Shown piece by piece: positions 9,779 to 19,178 of a stretch of DNA of 64,000 bases; the stretch's first letter is position 1; each line of letters opens with the position of its first letter. The position numbers and the translations under genes were made by a program. Below the pieces are notes generated by a model. The model saw nothing but the letters and a program-made list of their open reading frames with translations, ran no database searches and was not told the origin of the DNA. Origin of the DNA: Pseudomonas phenolilytica. Lineage in GTDB: Bacteria > Pseudomonadota > Gammaproteobacteria > Pseudomonadales > Pseudomonadaceae. The stretch covers positions 1,256,001-1,320,000 of the forward strand of contig NZ_CP058908.1 of assembly GCF_021432765.1 (NCBI RefSeq), written 5' to 3'.

Positions 9779-9916
9779 TCGGCGGCACAGATCGCGAGGT
9801 TTTTTGCGCGGTAAGAAGCGTGATTCCGATCATGCGGTCGTCCCGCCATCATTGAATCGGGCATCGAGGTCGTTCAACCTTCGGCCTTCGCCTGACTCAA
9901 GGATGGAGGCCAAGGC

Positions 9917-11992
9917 ATGCTGGATGCCAATCAAGCGCATATCACCCTCGCCGTTGCCGGCGTCGAAACCGACCTGCAAGTGCTCAGTTTCGAAGGCCAC
10001 GAGAAACTCAACCAGCCCTACCGCTTCGACATCGAAGTGGTCAGCGAGCGCCCCGATCTCGATCTCGAAGCCCTGCTGCATCGCCCGGCGTACCTCGCGT
10101 TCGGCCCGGCCCGCAAGGGGGTGCACGGGGTGTTGCAGCGCGTCCGCCAGGGTGAATCGGGCAAGCGCCTGACGCGCTATAGCCTTAGCCTGCGCCCGCA
10201 GCTGGCCTACCTGGCGCACAGCCACGACCAGCGCATCTTCCAGCATCTCGGCGTGCCACAAGTCATTGCGCAGGTGCTGGAAGCCCACGGCATCCAGGCC
10301 GACGCGTATCGCTTCCAGCTCGGTCATTCGTATCCCGAACGCGACTATTGCGTGCAGTACGACGAAAGTGATCTGCGCTTTATCCAGCGACTGTGCGAAG
10401 AGGAGGGCATCAGCTTTCACTTCCAGCACAGCGAATCCGGCCATGTTCTGGTGTTCGGCGACGATCAGACGGTGTTCGCGAAACTGGCACCGCTGGCCTA
10501 CCAGCAGGATTCCGGGCTGGTCGCCGAGCGTACGGTCGTCAAGCGCTTCGGCGTACGCCTGGAGACTCGCAGCAGCCACGCCAGCCTGCGCGATTACGAC
10601 TTCGAGCAGCCCAGACTGCGGTTGGAAGCCGGCCATGGCAGCGAGTTCGCGCCGATACTGGAGGCCTACGACTATCCCGGGCGCTTCACCACCCGCGAGC
10701 GCGGCAAGCACCTGGCCAAACGCAGCCTGCAGCGCCTGCGCGCGGACTACGAGCTGGCCGAGGGCGCCAGCGACGCCTATCTGGCCAGCGGTCACTTCCT
10801 TGCCCTCACCGATCATCCGCGTCCATCGTGGAACGATCTCTGGCTGCTCACCGAGGTATTCCATCAGGGCCGACAGCCACAGGTGCTGGAAGAGTCGATC
10901 AGCACCGCCACAGCGGACAGTGGCGACGCCGACTTCAATCAGGGCTATCGCAACCACTTTGCCGCCACGCCGTGGGATGTCTTCTACCGCCCGCCGCGCG
11001 AACATCCCAAACCCAAGGTTCTCGGCAGTCAGATCGCAGTGGTCACCGGTCCGGTGGGCGAAGAGATCCACTGCGACGAGTACGGCCGCGTGAAGGTCCA
11101 GTTCCACTGGGACCGCATCGGTGCGGCCGACGACAAGACCAGCTGCTGGTTGCGCGTCAGCTCCAGCTGGGCCGGCGACCGCTACGGCGGTATCGCCATT
11201 CCGCGGGTCGGCATGGAGGTGCTGGTGACCTTCCTCGAAGGTGACCCCGACCAACCACTGGTGACCGGCTGCCTGTACCACAAGGAACACCAAGTCCCCT
11301 ACGACCTGCCGGCGAACAAAACCCGCACGGTGTTCAAGACGCTCAGCTCGCCCGGCGGTGGCGGCTACAACGAACTGCGCATCGAAGACCGCAAGGGCGC
11401 CGAGCAGATCTATGTCCACGCCCAGCGCGACTGGGACGAGAACATCGAGCACGATCAGAAGATCCGCGTCGGCCACGAGCGTCACGATACCGTGGAAGCC
11501 AGCAGCTACAGCGAGTTCAGGGCCGAGGAACACCGCACGACTCACGGCGACCGCAAGACCGAAGTCAGAGCCAGCGATCACCTCATCGTCGGCAACACCC
11601 AGCACGTCCGAATCGGCAGCGGGCAGTTCATCGAAGCCGGCGATGAGATCCACTACTACGCCGGCAGCAAGGTCGTTATCGACGCCGGGATGGAACTCAC
11701 CGCCAGCGGTGGCGGCAGCTTCCTCAAGCTCGACCCCAGTGGCGTTACGGTGAGCGGCGCGACGATCAAAATGAATTCCGGTGGCGCACCCGGTAGCGGC
11801 TCGGGGCTGAAGGTGCTTGCGTCCGCCCTGCCCAATGCGGCGGGCAAGGCCCGCGCCGGCGCCAAGCCGAAGCTGGCGCTGGCCAACACCCAGCTGATGA
11901 TGGCACGCAAGGCGCGGCAGATCGGCGCCAGCCGCTGCCCGATCTGCGAAGCCTGCAGAGACGGCGTCTGCGACACGGGGCCGAGCGCATGA
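9917..11992 (+). CDS. vgrG: Type VI secretion spike protein VgrG
   Basis: 691 residues: trimeric spike at the tip of the T6SS tube. A gp27-like N-terminal region (about 1-370, with YCVQYDESDLRFIQRLCEEEG) is followed by the gp5 OB-fold (about 375-470, with DEYGRVKVQFHWD and WAGDRYGGIAIPRVGMEV) and a beta-helix spike (about 480-620). The C-terminal extension (about 625-691) ends in a cysteine cluster CPICEACRDGVC. The start follows GGAGG within 10 bases. Its stop overlaps the DUF4123 gene by ATGA. No hcp or structural T6SS gene is present in the window, so this is an orphan vgrG that must use a T6SS encoded elsewhere. Confidence 0.95.
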   Translation: MLDANQAHITLAVAGVETDLQVLSFEGHEKLNQPYRFDIEVVSERPDLDLEALLHRPAYLAFGPARKGVHGVLQRVRQGESGKRLTRYSLSLRPQLAYLAHSHDQRIFQHLGVPQVIAQVLEAHGIQADAYRFQLGHSYPERDYCVQYDESDLRFIQRLCEEEGISFHFQHSESGHVLVFGDDQTVFAKLAPLAYQQDSGLVAERTVVKRFGVRLETRSSHASLRDYDFEQPRLRLEAGHGSEFAPILEAYDYPGRFTTRERGKHLAKRSLQRLRADYELAEGASDAYLASGHFLALTDHPRPSWNDLWLLTEVFHQGRQPQVLEESISTATADSGDADFNQGYRNHFAATPWDVFYRPPREHPKPKVLGSQIAVVTGPVGEEIHCDEYGRVKVQFHWDRIGAADDKTSCWLRVSSSWAGDRYGGIAIPRVGMEVLVTFLEGDPDQPLVTGCLYHKEHQVPYDLPANKTRTVFKTLSSPGGGGYNELRIEDRKGAEQIYVHAQRDWDENIEHDQKIRVGHERHDTVEASSYSEFRAEEHRTTHGDRKTEVRASDHLIVGNTQHVRIGSGQFIEAGDEIHYYAGSKVVIDAGMELTASGGGSFLKLDPSGVTVSGATIKMNSGGAPGSGSGLKVLASALPNAAGKARAGAKPKLALANTQLMMARKARQIGASRCPICEACRDGVCDTGPSA

Positions 11993-12843
11993 ACGAGCCC
12001 CTGTACCAGTGGCTCGATGACCAGCGGGCGCAACAGCGACAGCTGCTACTCGTTATCGACAGCCTGGCCGAACCCAATCCCGTTCAGGAGCTGTTTGCCC
12101 GCGACCTGATGCACGATTACGTCAATCTCTACCATGCAACCGAGTTTGCCGACCTGGCGGATATCGGTCCGTGGCTGGTTGCCTTGAGCGAGTTCGAAAT
12201 CGCGCGGATCCAGCCGTTGCTCGATGCGCCCGAACGCAACTGGGGCTGGTTGGCCAGCGCCGACCGCGTCGAGCTGCCTGTCCTCGCGCAGCATTGGCGC
12301 GAACGTATGCAGGTAGATGATCAGGGACAGCGCTCGCTGTACCGATTCCAGGACAACCGGGTCATCGCCCGTCACCTTGCCGAGCTTGCAGCGCACCAGC
12401 AACCGTTGCTGCTGGGGCCTCTGGCGAGCGCCCTGTGCTGGGATGGTGAGCACTGGCGGTGTTTCGATAACCCGCGCCCGGGACAGTACGCTGCACCGTT
12501 CGAAGCCGCCTGGTTGGCCCTGCCCGAACCGGACAGGGTCGTGCAGGAGATCCATCGTCATAACCTGACGCTTTGGCTGTGGCAGAACCATGCGGCGGCC
12601 ACCGCGCGCCTCGCCGAAACTCGCGTTCTCAGCGATTGGCTGAGTGAGCAGCTGGATAAGGCCGAAGTCTGGGGATGGCGGTCGCTGGAACACCTACAGT
12701 TCCTGCTGCGTTACCAGCTCGACCCGGAACTCGCGAACCATCCCGCCTGGATTCCCGAAGAACGGGAATCGCCTGAAATGCATTTCGCCAGGCTCAGCCA
12801 GATGCTGCACGCCACTTCTACTGCTCGGGATCAACAGTTATGA
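11989..12843 (+). CDS. DUF4123 T6SS effector adaptor (Tap/TEC-like)
   Basis: 284 residues. The N-terminal part (about 15-140: LLLVIDSLAEPNP to LRERMQ-type helices) is the DUF4123 domain. DUF4123 proteins are chaperones that load a specific effector onto the matching VgrG, as with Tap-1/TEC for the lipase TseL in Vibrio cholerae. The gene starts inside the vgrG stop (ATGA) and ends with another ATGA overlap onto the lipoprotein gene, so the three are translationally coupled. The C-terminal half probably recognises the cargo, here most likely the lipase two genes down. The family is recognised; the pairing is inferred from position. Confidence 0.88.
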   Translation: MNEPLYQWLDDQRAQQRQLLLVIDSLAEPNPVQELFARDLMHDYVNLYHATEFADLADIGPWLVALSEFEIARIQPLLDAPERNWGWLASADRVELPVLAQHWRERMQVDDQGQRSLYRFQDNRVIARHLAELAAHQQPLLLGPLASALCWDGEHWRCFDNPRPGQYAAPFEAAWLALPEPDRVVQEIHRHNLTLWLWQNHAAATARLAETRVLSDWLSEQLDKAEVWGWRSLEHLQFLLRYQLDPELANHPAWIPEERESPEMHFARLSQMLHATSTARDQQL

Positions 12844-13592
12844 ATCATTACCTCAAGGCATCCCGCATTCATGTGCTCTCACCCTTGCTGCTGGGACTCT
12901 CCCTGAGCGCCTGCAGTGCACTGGGTTCGTTCGGCGGTGAATCCTTCATTTTTGAAGGGGAGTTACCGGCCGATTTCTCGCTCAAGGCGCAAGCGGAATA
13001 TGACGCCGCCGATTCATGCAATGGCCGCAGCCAAAGCAAGACATTCAAGACGGATTATGAAAGCGCTCCGCATCAATATCGTTTCAAGATTCCGGTCAAT
13101 TACCGTTCCGGCTTATGCGAAATGCAACTGGCAAAAGTGAAACTGACCATAAACGGACGTTATGGCGAAAAAGAGTGGCAGCAAACCTATGACAACGGGG
13201 GATTGGTCATAGTCGATAAACTTCCGCAAGGCGCTTCGGCCTTCCAGGCAAACGGGTCGTTTACCAAAACTGCGAAATGTTTGTGGTTGTTTCAGCTAAG
13301 TAAGGCGAAATCGCGACAAGGCGAGATTAGCAAGCTTTTGAGTTGCAAGGGGGCAGGAGGTCATCTCGTATCCAATCAGCTTGCACAAAAAAACGTACGG
13401 TTAAATTTTGACGTAAGCAAGGAAGAAAAACCGTATATGAGGGGGTATTGGCTAAAGACTATGCGCGGTTGGAAGCCCTGTACTGGGCGTTGGGGGACGA
13501 GCTTTGAAGAGCTTTGTATGGACCCGCCGCAGTTTCGCACGTTTATGATGAACGGTCGTGAATGCGCCGTTTACCCAAATTGCATTGAGTGA
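12840..13592 (+). CDS. Lipoprotein, probable immunity protein to the downstream lipase effector
   Basis: 250 residues. It has a type II signal with lipobox LSAC (C25) followed by Ser at +2, which by the Lol rule points to the outer membrane facing the periplasm. The mature part has several more cysteines (for example near SCNGRS, GLCEMQ, SCKGAG and AVYPNCIE) that could form disulphides, and no domain I recognise. Placed between adaptor and lipase, in the compartment where T6SS lipases act, it fits a Tli-type immunity protein. Its GC is far below its neighbours (one 60-base line near 13381 is about 33 percent GC), which suggests recent transfer. The immunity role is inference from position and localisation. 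Confidence 0.7.
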   Translation: MNHYLKASRIHVLSPLLLGLSLSACSALGSFGGESFIFEGELPADFSLKAQAEYDAADSCNGRSQSKTFKTDYESAPHQYRFKIPVNYRSGLCEMQLAKVKLTINGRYGEKEWQQTYDNGGLVIVDKLPQGASAFQANGSFTKTAKCLWLFQLSKAKSRQGEISKLLSCKGAGGHLVSNQLAQKNVRLNFDVSKEEKPYMRGYWLKTMRGWKPCTGRWGTSFEELCMDPPQFRTFMMNGRECAVYPNCIE

Positions 13593-13599
13593 TTCAGGG

Positions 13600-15744
13600 A
13601 TGAATGCTTCTCTTAGTTCTTCCAGGCTTAATTGTCCACTTCGCCGCGAGTGGGTCAGCTTTCGTTTAGTAGATGAACATGGGAGTGGCCTACCTTTTGC
13701 CGGCCTTGCTTACCAATTGCAAGATAGCCTCGGACAGCGATACACGGGTGCGTTGGATAGTGACGGATATGCCCGCGTAGAACAGCTCCCTTGCGGCCTG
13801 ATCGTATTACAGCTATTGGATAGCTATGTGGGTAGCGACTATTGGTATGCGGCTATCTCCCGCCGGGAAAAATTCACGCTCCCCTTAACTGCTCTGCAAG
13901 TAGCGGCTGAACAGGTGCCTTCTGGGCCGCGTCGTACAGACGGAAAAACCTATCTAGCGGAAGCGCGTGCATCACAAGAGAAAGCTCGTTTTTTTCGAGT
14001 CGAAGTTAGGGATTTCGCTAAGGCTGCTGGCCATCTACCCGAGGCAGACAAGACATGGCAGCCGCGCCCTCCAGCCATTCCCAAACGAAATGTCGGTTTG
14101 CCGGAAGAGCAACCGGGAATCGTGTTAATGGCAGAAAGCGCGCATTACGTACTCGAAGTCAAAGCCCTGCGCGCCTATAGCCCACTGTTTTCTAGGGATA
14201 AGGACTTCTGTGCGTTGAACGCCTATCACTTGGCGGTGATGAGCGCCTTTGTCTACGCGCCGTTCAGCAAGGAGCCGGGATCGTTCGAGCGTTATGAATC
14301 GTCGCCGCCACCCTACACGTCTCCCGGCAGCATCGGTCATGTGTTGCAGAATCAGTTGGGACGCCTGGTTAAGCCAACACAATTTAACGCCGCCGGGCCA
14401 TACCATTTGCTCTGTGAGGAGGTGCCTTATTCCAAGCGCCTGGAAATCATGCCGTACGATCCCGAGCGCTATGTGACGGAGGCGGAGGAGGGCTGGAAGA
14501 ACCCTGAGGACGTGCACTTTCTCTACGACAAGGATTCCAGTACCCAGGCATTCATCACCCACAACGACAAGATCGTGCTGATTTCGGTGCGCGGCACCCA
14601 AGAGATGCTCGCCGACACGGGACGTGATCTGGACGCGCGCCAGGTGCCCTATGAGGGCATAGGCCAAGCCCACCGCGGCTTCCATGGCGGCTTCCTCGCG
14701 GTGAAGCCTTTTGTCGAGCGCTATCTGGAAGCGTTCTACACCGCCGAACACACGCTCATCGTCTGCGGCCACAGCCTCGGTGGTGCTATCGCGCTGCTGC
14801 TGGCGGAATGGCTTCGTCGAAAGTGGTCCGACGACGTTCAGCTCTATACCTACGGCGCACCTCGCGCCGGCGACCGTGCGTTCGTCCAGGCAGCTCAAGC
14901 GCTGACCCACCATCGCATCGTCAATCACGACGATCCCATCCCGGCCTTGCCGCTGCCTTGGATGGATGCCGAGTGGAAGCTGGCGCTGCCCGGTACCGCG
15001 CTACTGTTCAGTTCGCCGGTGGCCGGCATCGTGCTGTTGCTCGCGGGATTGGTGAACCTGCACGGCGATCCGTACGAGCATCATGGTGAGCAGCGGCACT
15101 TCATGCCGCGCAAGCTGGGCGGCGGAAGCGAGGCAGCCATTCTCTGGCAGCCGGGCTGTGCGCTGATCGACGAGCAGACCTGTGCGCGCTACATGGGAGA
15201 GATCGCCCTCGACGGGGATATGCCAGAGCGTGTTCCGCTGTCCGGCGCGCATCACTCGAGCGATAGCGGCTACGCCCGCGCAGCCTTGACGACGCTGCTG
15301 CGCTGGCATGACAGCGTCGAGAAACGCCAGGGCGCATTGTTCACCGACAGTGAAGTTCGCGATATCCACGCCCAGGTGAAGGATGTCCGGCAGCTCCTCG
15401 AGAGTTGGCAGCCGCGCTCCTTCAACGAGTTCCGCTGGAAGGTCCGGCGCAGCGGCGACATGCGCTTCTATGGCAAGAGCGATCTGGAGCTGCGCGCCAT
15501 CTACGCCGACGCGCTGCAGAAAGGCGAGCAGCTTCGCAACGAGCAGGAACAGGCTTTGTCGCGAGCGCAGCAGCGTCTGCTGGCTCAGGCCGCGCGGGTG
15601 GTTACGCCGCGCAGCGTCCTGGGTGAATTTGCCGGGCGGGCGGACGTGGGCGAACTGTTCGCCCAGTGGCAGACCCTGAAAGAGCACCAGGCGGCGCAGA
15701 AGCTGGCGGGAGTCGTTACTAAAACGACACCCAGCTACGCCTAG
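13600..15744 (+). CDS. T6SS lipase effector, class 3 lipase fold (Tle-type)
   Basis: 714 residues from ATG 13600. An N-terminal region (about 1-90) looks like a small beta domain, followed by a linker and an alpha/beta hydrolase of the Lipase_3 type. The nucleophile elbow GHSLGG puts the serine at about residue 392; the acid is probably D445 in NHDDPIP and the base H494 or H495 in YEHHGE. A hydrophobic segment between Asp and His (ALLFSSPVAGIVLLLAGL) may contact membranes. The helical C-terminal 150 residues have no assignment. The product should hydrolyse phospholipid acyl esters in the periplasm of target cells. GTG 13558, overlapping the upstream gene by 35 bases, is an alternative start, but neither start has a good ribosome-binding site. 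The 5' part is lower in GC than the catalytic part. Confidence 0.85.
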   Translation: MNASLSSSRLNCPLRREWVSFRLVDEHGSGLPFAGLAYQLQDSLGQRYTGALDSDGYARVEQLPCGLIVLQLLDSYVGSDYWYAAISRREKFTLPLTALQVAAEQVPSGPRRTDGKTYLAEARASQEKARFFRVEVRDFAKAAGHLPEADKTWQPRPPAIPKRNVGLPEEQPGIVLMAESAHYVLEVKALRAYSPLFSRDKDFCALNAYHLAVMSAFVYAPFSKEPGSFERYESSPPPYTSPGSIGHVLQNQLGRLVKPTQFNAAGPYHLLCEEVPYSKRLEIMPYDPERYVTEAEEGWKNPEDVHFLYDKDSSTQAFITHNDKIVLISVRGTQEMLADTGRDLDARQVPYEGIGQAHRGFHGGFLAVKPFVERYLEAFYTAEHTLIVCGHSLGGAIALLLAEWLRRKWSDDVQLYTYGAPRAGDRAFVQAAQALTHHRIVNHDDPIPALPLPWMDAEWKLALPGTALLFSSPVAGIVLLLAGLVNLHGDPYEHHGEQRHFMPRKLGGGSEAAILWQPGCALIDEQTCARYMGEIALDGDMPERVPLSGAHHSSDSGYARAALTTLLRWHDSVEKRQGALFTDSEVRDIHAQVKDVRQLLESWQPRSFNEFRWKVRRSGDMRFYGKSDLELRAIYADALQKGEQLRNEQEQALSRAQQRLLAQAARVVTPRSVLGEFAGRADVGELFAQWQTLKEHQAAQKLAGVVTKTTPSYA

Positions 15745-15849
15745 CGGCCCGACGCGGTTGGTCGACTGCCGGCGCGCTCGCGGAAACCGGGCGCGCCGAA
15801 CACGGGGCCGGAATTATCGGTTCGCCTGCCGATGGCAGTACGTGCCGAC

Positions 15850-17220
15850 TTACCCTCTCGTCGTGCCGCTCTCCAGTTCGCGCATCAGCAGGGCGTATTG
15901 CAGCGCCACGCCTTCCGGCACGGGCAGGTAGACGGTGTGGCCGTCGCCCGGCGCCACGTCGATGGCTTCGCCCCGGCTGTTTTCCAGCCGCTCCAGGCGC
16001 AGGTTGAGGTTGCCCTGCGGGGTCATCAGCTCCAGCCGGTCGCCGACGGCGAAACGGTTCTTCACTTTCACCTCGGCCAGGCCGTTGCGGCGTTCGCCGG
16101 TCAGTTCGCCGACGAACTGCTGGCGTTCGGAGAGCGAGAAGCCGCGCTCGTAGTTCTGGTATTCGTCGTGCACGTGGCGGCGCAGGAAACCCTCGGTGTA
16201 GCCGCGGTGGGCCAGCGATTCCAGCGTGTCCATCAGCGACCTGTCGAACGGCCGGCCGGTCAGGGCGTCGTCGATGGCTTTGCGGTAGACCTGAGCGGTG
16301 CGCGCCACGTAGTAGTGGCTCTTGGTGCGGCCCTCGATCTTCAGCGAGTGCACGCCCATCTGCACCAGCCGCTCGACGTGCTGCACGGCGCGCAGATCCT
16401 TGGAATTCATGATGTAGGTGCCGTGCTCGTCCTCGGTGGCCTCCATGAATTCGCCGGGGCGCGAGACGTCTTCGAGCAGGAATACCTTGTCGGTCGGCGC
16501 GCCGACACCCAGGGTCGGGTTGTCCTGTGCCTCGACCTGCTGCACGGCGATGGGCTCGTAGAGGTGGACCGAGTTGCCCAGTTCATCCTCCTTGGCCTCG
16601 TGGGTCTTGTATTCCCAGCGGCAGGCGTTGGTGCAGGTGCCCTGGTTGGGGTCGCGCTTGTTGATGTAGCCCGACAGCAGGCAGCGGCCGGAGTAGGCCA
16701 TGCACAGCGCGCCGTGAACGAAGACTTCCAGCTCCATGCCCGGCACCTGTTCGCGGATCTCGCCGATCTCCTCCAGCGACAGTTCGCGCGAGAGAATCAC
16801 CCGGCTGACGCCCTGGCTTTCCCAGAACTTCACCGTGGCCCAGTTCACCGCGTTCGCCTGCACCGAGAGGTGGATGGTCTGCTGCGGGAAATGCTGGCGC
16901 ACCAGCATGATCAGCCCCGGGTCGGACATGATCAGCGCGTCCGGGCCCATCGCCACCACCGGCTCCAGATCCCTGATGAAGGTCTTCAGCTTGGCGTTGT
17001 GCGGGGCGATGTTGACCACCACGTAGAACTGCTTGCCCAGCGCATGGGCCTCGTCGATGCCCAGCTTGAGGTTGGCGTGGTCGAATTCGTTGTTGCGCAC
17101 GCGCAGGCTGTAGCGTGGCTGCCCCGCGTAGACCGCGTCGGCGCCGTAGGCGAAGGCGTAGCGCATGGATTTCAGCGTGCCGGCGGGTGACAGCAGCTCG
17201 GTACGGCGGGTGGTACTCAT
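15850..17220 (-). CDS. trhP: U32-family tRNA hydroxylation protein TrhP (YegQ)
   Basis: 456 residues. It follows E. coli YegQ/TrhP almost line by line: LLSPAGT start, YAFAYGADAVYAGQPRYSLR, the U32 signature EVFVHGALCMAYSGRCLLSGY and the cysteine set GTCTNACRWEY that probably binds an Fe-S cluster. TrhP makes 5-hydroxyuridine at the tRNA wobble base, the precursor of cmo5U, using prephenate-derived chemistry; it is not a protease despite the family name. ATG 17220 is chosen because homology begins here; an ATG at 17256 is possible. The probable PAO1 equivalent is PA5440. Confidence 0.93.
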   Translation of the reverse strand: MSTTRRTELLSPAGTLKSMRYAFAYGADAVYAGQPRYSLRVRNNEFDHANLKLGIDEAHALGKQFYVVVNIAPHNAKLKTFIRDLEPVVAMGPDALIMSDPGLIMLVRQHFPQQTIHLSVQANAVNWATVKFWESQGVSRVILSRELSLEEIGEIREQVPGMELEVFVHGALCMAYSGRCLLSGYINKRDPNQGTCTNACRWEYKTHEAKEDELGNSVHLYEPIAVQQVEAQDNPTLGVGAPTDKVFLLEDVSRPGEFMEATEDEHGTYIMNSKDLRAVQHVERLVQMGVHSLKIEGRTKSHYYVARTAQVYRKAIDDALTGRPFDRSLMDTLESLAHRGYTEGFLRRHVHDEYQNYERGFSLSERQQFVGELTGERRNGLAEVKVKNRFAVGDRLELMTPQGNLNLRLERLENSRGEAIDVAPGDGHTVYLPVPEGVALQYALLMRELESGTTRG

Positions 17221-17343
17221 GGGGGCGGGACTCGCAGGGGCATCGAAGCGCGGCATTCTACTGCGCTCGTGCCCGGCGTGCGCGGCCAATGGGCGGATCG
17301 GCGGTCGTGCAGGGCGCCCCGTCTGGCGGAACGCCCGCTGGCC

Positions 17344-17562
17344 TCAGGTAGGCGATGCCTCCTTGAGCATCTCGTAGAGGCGGTCCTTGAGCTGCAGTTT
17401 TTCCTTCTTTAGGGCTTCGACTTCGCTGTCGGTGCCGGGGATGATGCGCGCCTCGATGTTCTTGACGCGCTGGTCCAGCTCGTTGTGCTCGTCGAACAGG
17501 CGGGCGAACGTCCGGTTCTCCGCCTTCAGGCGGGTGATCAAATCGCGGTATTCGGGGAACAT
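17344..17562 (-). CDS. YdcH family small protein (DUF465)
   Basis: 72 residues, almost wholly helical and charged (FPEYRDLITRLKAENRTF, then RVKNIEARI and LKKEKLQLKDRLYEML), typical of the YdcH/DUF465 family, whose function is unknown. AGGAG sits about 6 bases before the ATG. It lies alone between trhP and the end of the ectoine operon, leftward like both. Confidence 0.85.
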   Translation of the reverse strand: MFPEYRDLITRLKAENRTFARLFDEHNELDQRVKNIEARIIPGTDSEVEALKKEKLQLKDRLYEMLKEASPT

Positions 17563-17706
17563 GGCAACTCCTGCTGCATGGGGGAGCGGGTGGACAGGCG
17601 CTACGGTCTACGCGAACCGTGACCTGCCGCCTGTTTCCATGGTCGTCCCGCCCTGTGCCGGCGGTATTGATCGGGGTCATGCGCCGATAGCAAAGGCCAG
17701 ACAGCA

Positions 17707-17731
17707 AAACGCCGGGGCGTGCCCGGCGTTT
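17707..17731 (-). terminator. Terminator of the ectoine operon
   Basis: Ten-base arms AAACGCCGGG and CCCGGCGTTT around a 5-base loop, starting 17 bases beyond the ask stop codon. On the minus strand the hairpin ends in TTTT. Confidence 0.75.
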
Positions 17732-17747
17732 CGACCACCTGCACGGC

Positions 17748-19178
17748 TCAGGCGGCGGCGATCACATCGCCATGGTTCTCCGGCTCGATCAGCGCGCGGT
17801 GCAGCGCGGCGATAGCGGCGGCGTAGTCCTCCTCATTGACCACGCACTGCATCTCCACCTGGCGGATCGACTGGTGCAGCGCCTGGATACTGATGCCGGC
17901 CTCGGCCAGCGCGGTGGCGGTGCGTGCGAGGATGCCCTTGACCTTGAGGTTGGAGCCGATCGCCGACACCACGGCGACGTTGTGCATGGTCACCTCGGCC
18001 GCCGGGAAGCGCTCCTCGATCAGCCGCGCGGCGCGGTTGATCGCCTTGCGCGAGCCGCTGACGTAGTAGGTGATGCTGTTGGCGTCGCAGCCCTTGTTGA
18101 TCACGTACAGCTTGAGCTGCTTGAGCAGCTTGCTGATCTCGATGTCGTGTTCGGGGTCGCCGAGCATTTCCTGGTCGAACACCTCGATGCCGAAGACGTC
18201 CTTGCGTCCGGCGATGATTTCCACGCAGGGCCGCGCGCTGCAGTAGTCCTGGCTGATCAGCGTGCCGCCGTGCTCGGGCTCGAAGGCATTCTTGATGCGC
18301 AGCTCGATGCCGGCGCGGCGCAGCGTGCGCGCGGCACGCGGGTGGATCGCCTCCATGCCGAGGTTCGACAGCTGGTCGGCGACGTCGTAGTTGGTGCGGC
18401 CGATGGTGACCACCTTGTCGACGCCGACCAGATTCGGGTCGGCGCTGGAGAGGTGGAACTCCTTGTGGATGATCGCCTCGCGCGCGCCGGTGGCGGCGGC
18501 GATCTGGGCGAAGGTGATCTCGCTGTAGCCGCGGTCGAAGGTGTTCATCAGGCCCTCGGCGCAATGCGCGTAGCCGGTGGCGATGATCAGCTCGCGGCTG
18601 AGATCGAGGTCGGCGAAGCTCTGCGCGATCATCGTCTCGAACGGCAGCGGCTTGTCCAGCTGCCAGCCGCTGAGGTCGACCAGCCGCGCGTTGATGTCGC
18701 GCTGCCGCAGCGCCAGCACGCTGTTGAACGCGCTGTGCGCCTCGCCGAGCGAGGCGAGCATTTCGCGCACCTTCATCAGGTTCTCGCTGAGCTGGAAATG
18801 GCCGTAGCTGCATAGCTTGTGCAGGCTGTCCATGCAGTCGCGGGCGTCGTTGATGCGCTCGTTGACGAAGCGATCGGCGGCCTGCAGTTCGGGCGTGCCG
18901 GTGAACAGCTCGGCGTTCTTCTCCAGCATGCGCTGGCGCACGGTCTCCAGCGCTTCGCGCCAGGCTTCGTCGTTGTGGGCTTCGGCGAAGCGTTGATAGA
19001 CGCCCGGCTCGCCGGTCTTCTTGTGCTCCAGCAGCAGATTGGTCATGCCACTGTAGGCCGAGACGACGAACACACGCTGGTACAGCGCGTCACCCTGGCG
19101 CGAGCCGATGAAGATGTTGTCGAGCAGTTCGTCGAAGCGGCTCATCGACGTGCCGCCGATCTTTTCCACGGTATGCAT
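17748..19178 (-). CDS. ask: Ectoine-pathway aspartokinase Ask_Ect
   Basis: 476 residues. Phosphorylates aspartate, the first step toward aspartate semialdehyde, the precursor of diaminobutyrate and ectoine. The nucleotide-binding start MHTVEKIGGTSMS, the VVSAYSGMTN loop and two C-terminal ACT domains (NVAVVSAIGSNLKVKGI near 415) mark the specialised Ask_Ect type kept in ectoine clusters, thought to be less feedback-inhibited than the housekeeping enzyme. It is the last gene of the leftward ect operon, 140 bases after ectD, and is followed by the operon terminator. No ribosome-binding site is obvious before ATG 19178, in an AT-rich leader. Confidence 0.93.
   Translation of the reverse strand: MHTVEKIGGTSMSRFDELLDNIFIGSRQGDALYQRVFVVSAYSGMTNLLLEHKKTGEPGVYQRFAEAHNDEAWREALETVRQRMLEKNAELFTGTPELQAADRFVNERINDARDCMDSLHKLCSYGHFQLSENLMKVREMLASLGEAHSAFNSVLALRQRDINARLVDLSGWQLDKPLPFETMIAQSFADLDLSRELIIATGYAHCAEGLMNTFDRGYSEITFAQIAAATGAREAIIHKEFHLSSADPNLVGVDKVVTIGRTNYDVADQLSNLGMEAIHPRAARTLRRAGIELRIKNAFEPEHGGTLISQDYCSARPCVEIIAGRKDVFGIEVFDQEMLGDPEHDIEISKLLKQLKLYVINKGCDANSITYYVSGSRKAINRAARLIEERFPAAEVTMHNVAVVSAIGSNLKVKGILARTATALAEAGISIQALHQSIRQVEMQCVVNEEDYAAAIAALHRALIEPENHGDVIAAA

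Noticed and set aside
9917..15744. A complete T6SS locus or prophage
   Set aside because: No hcp, sheath, baseplate, ATPase, integrase or structural phage genes are present around the vgrG island.
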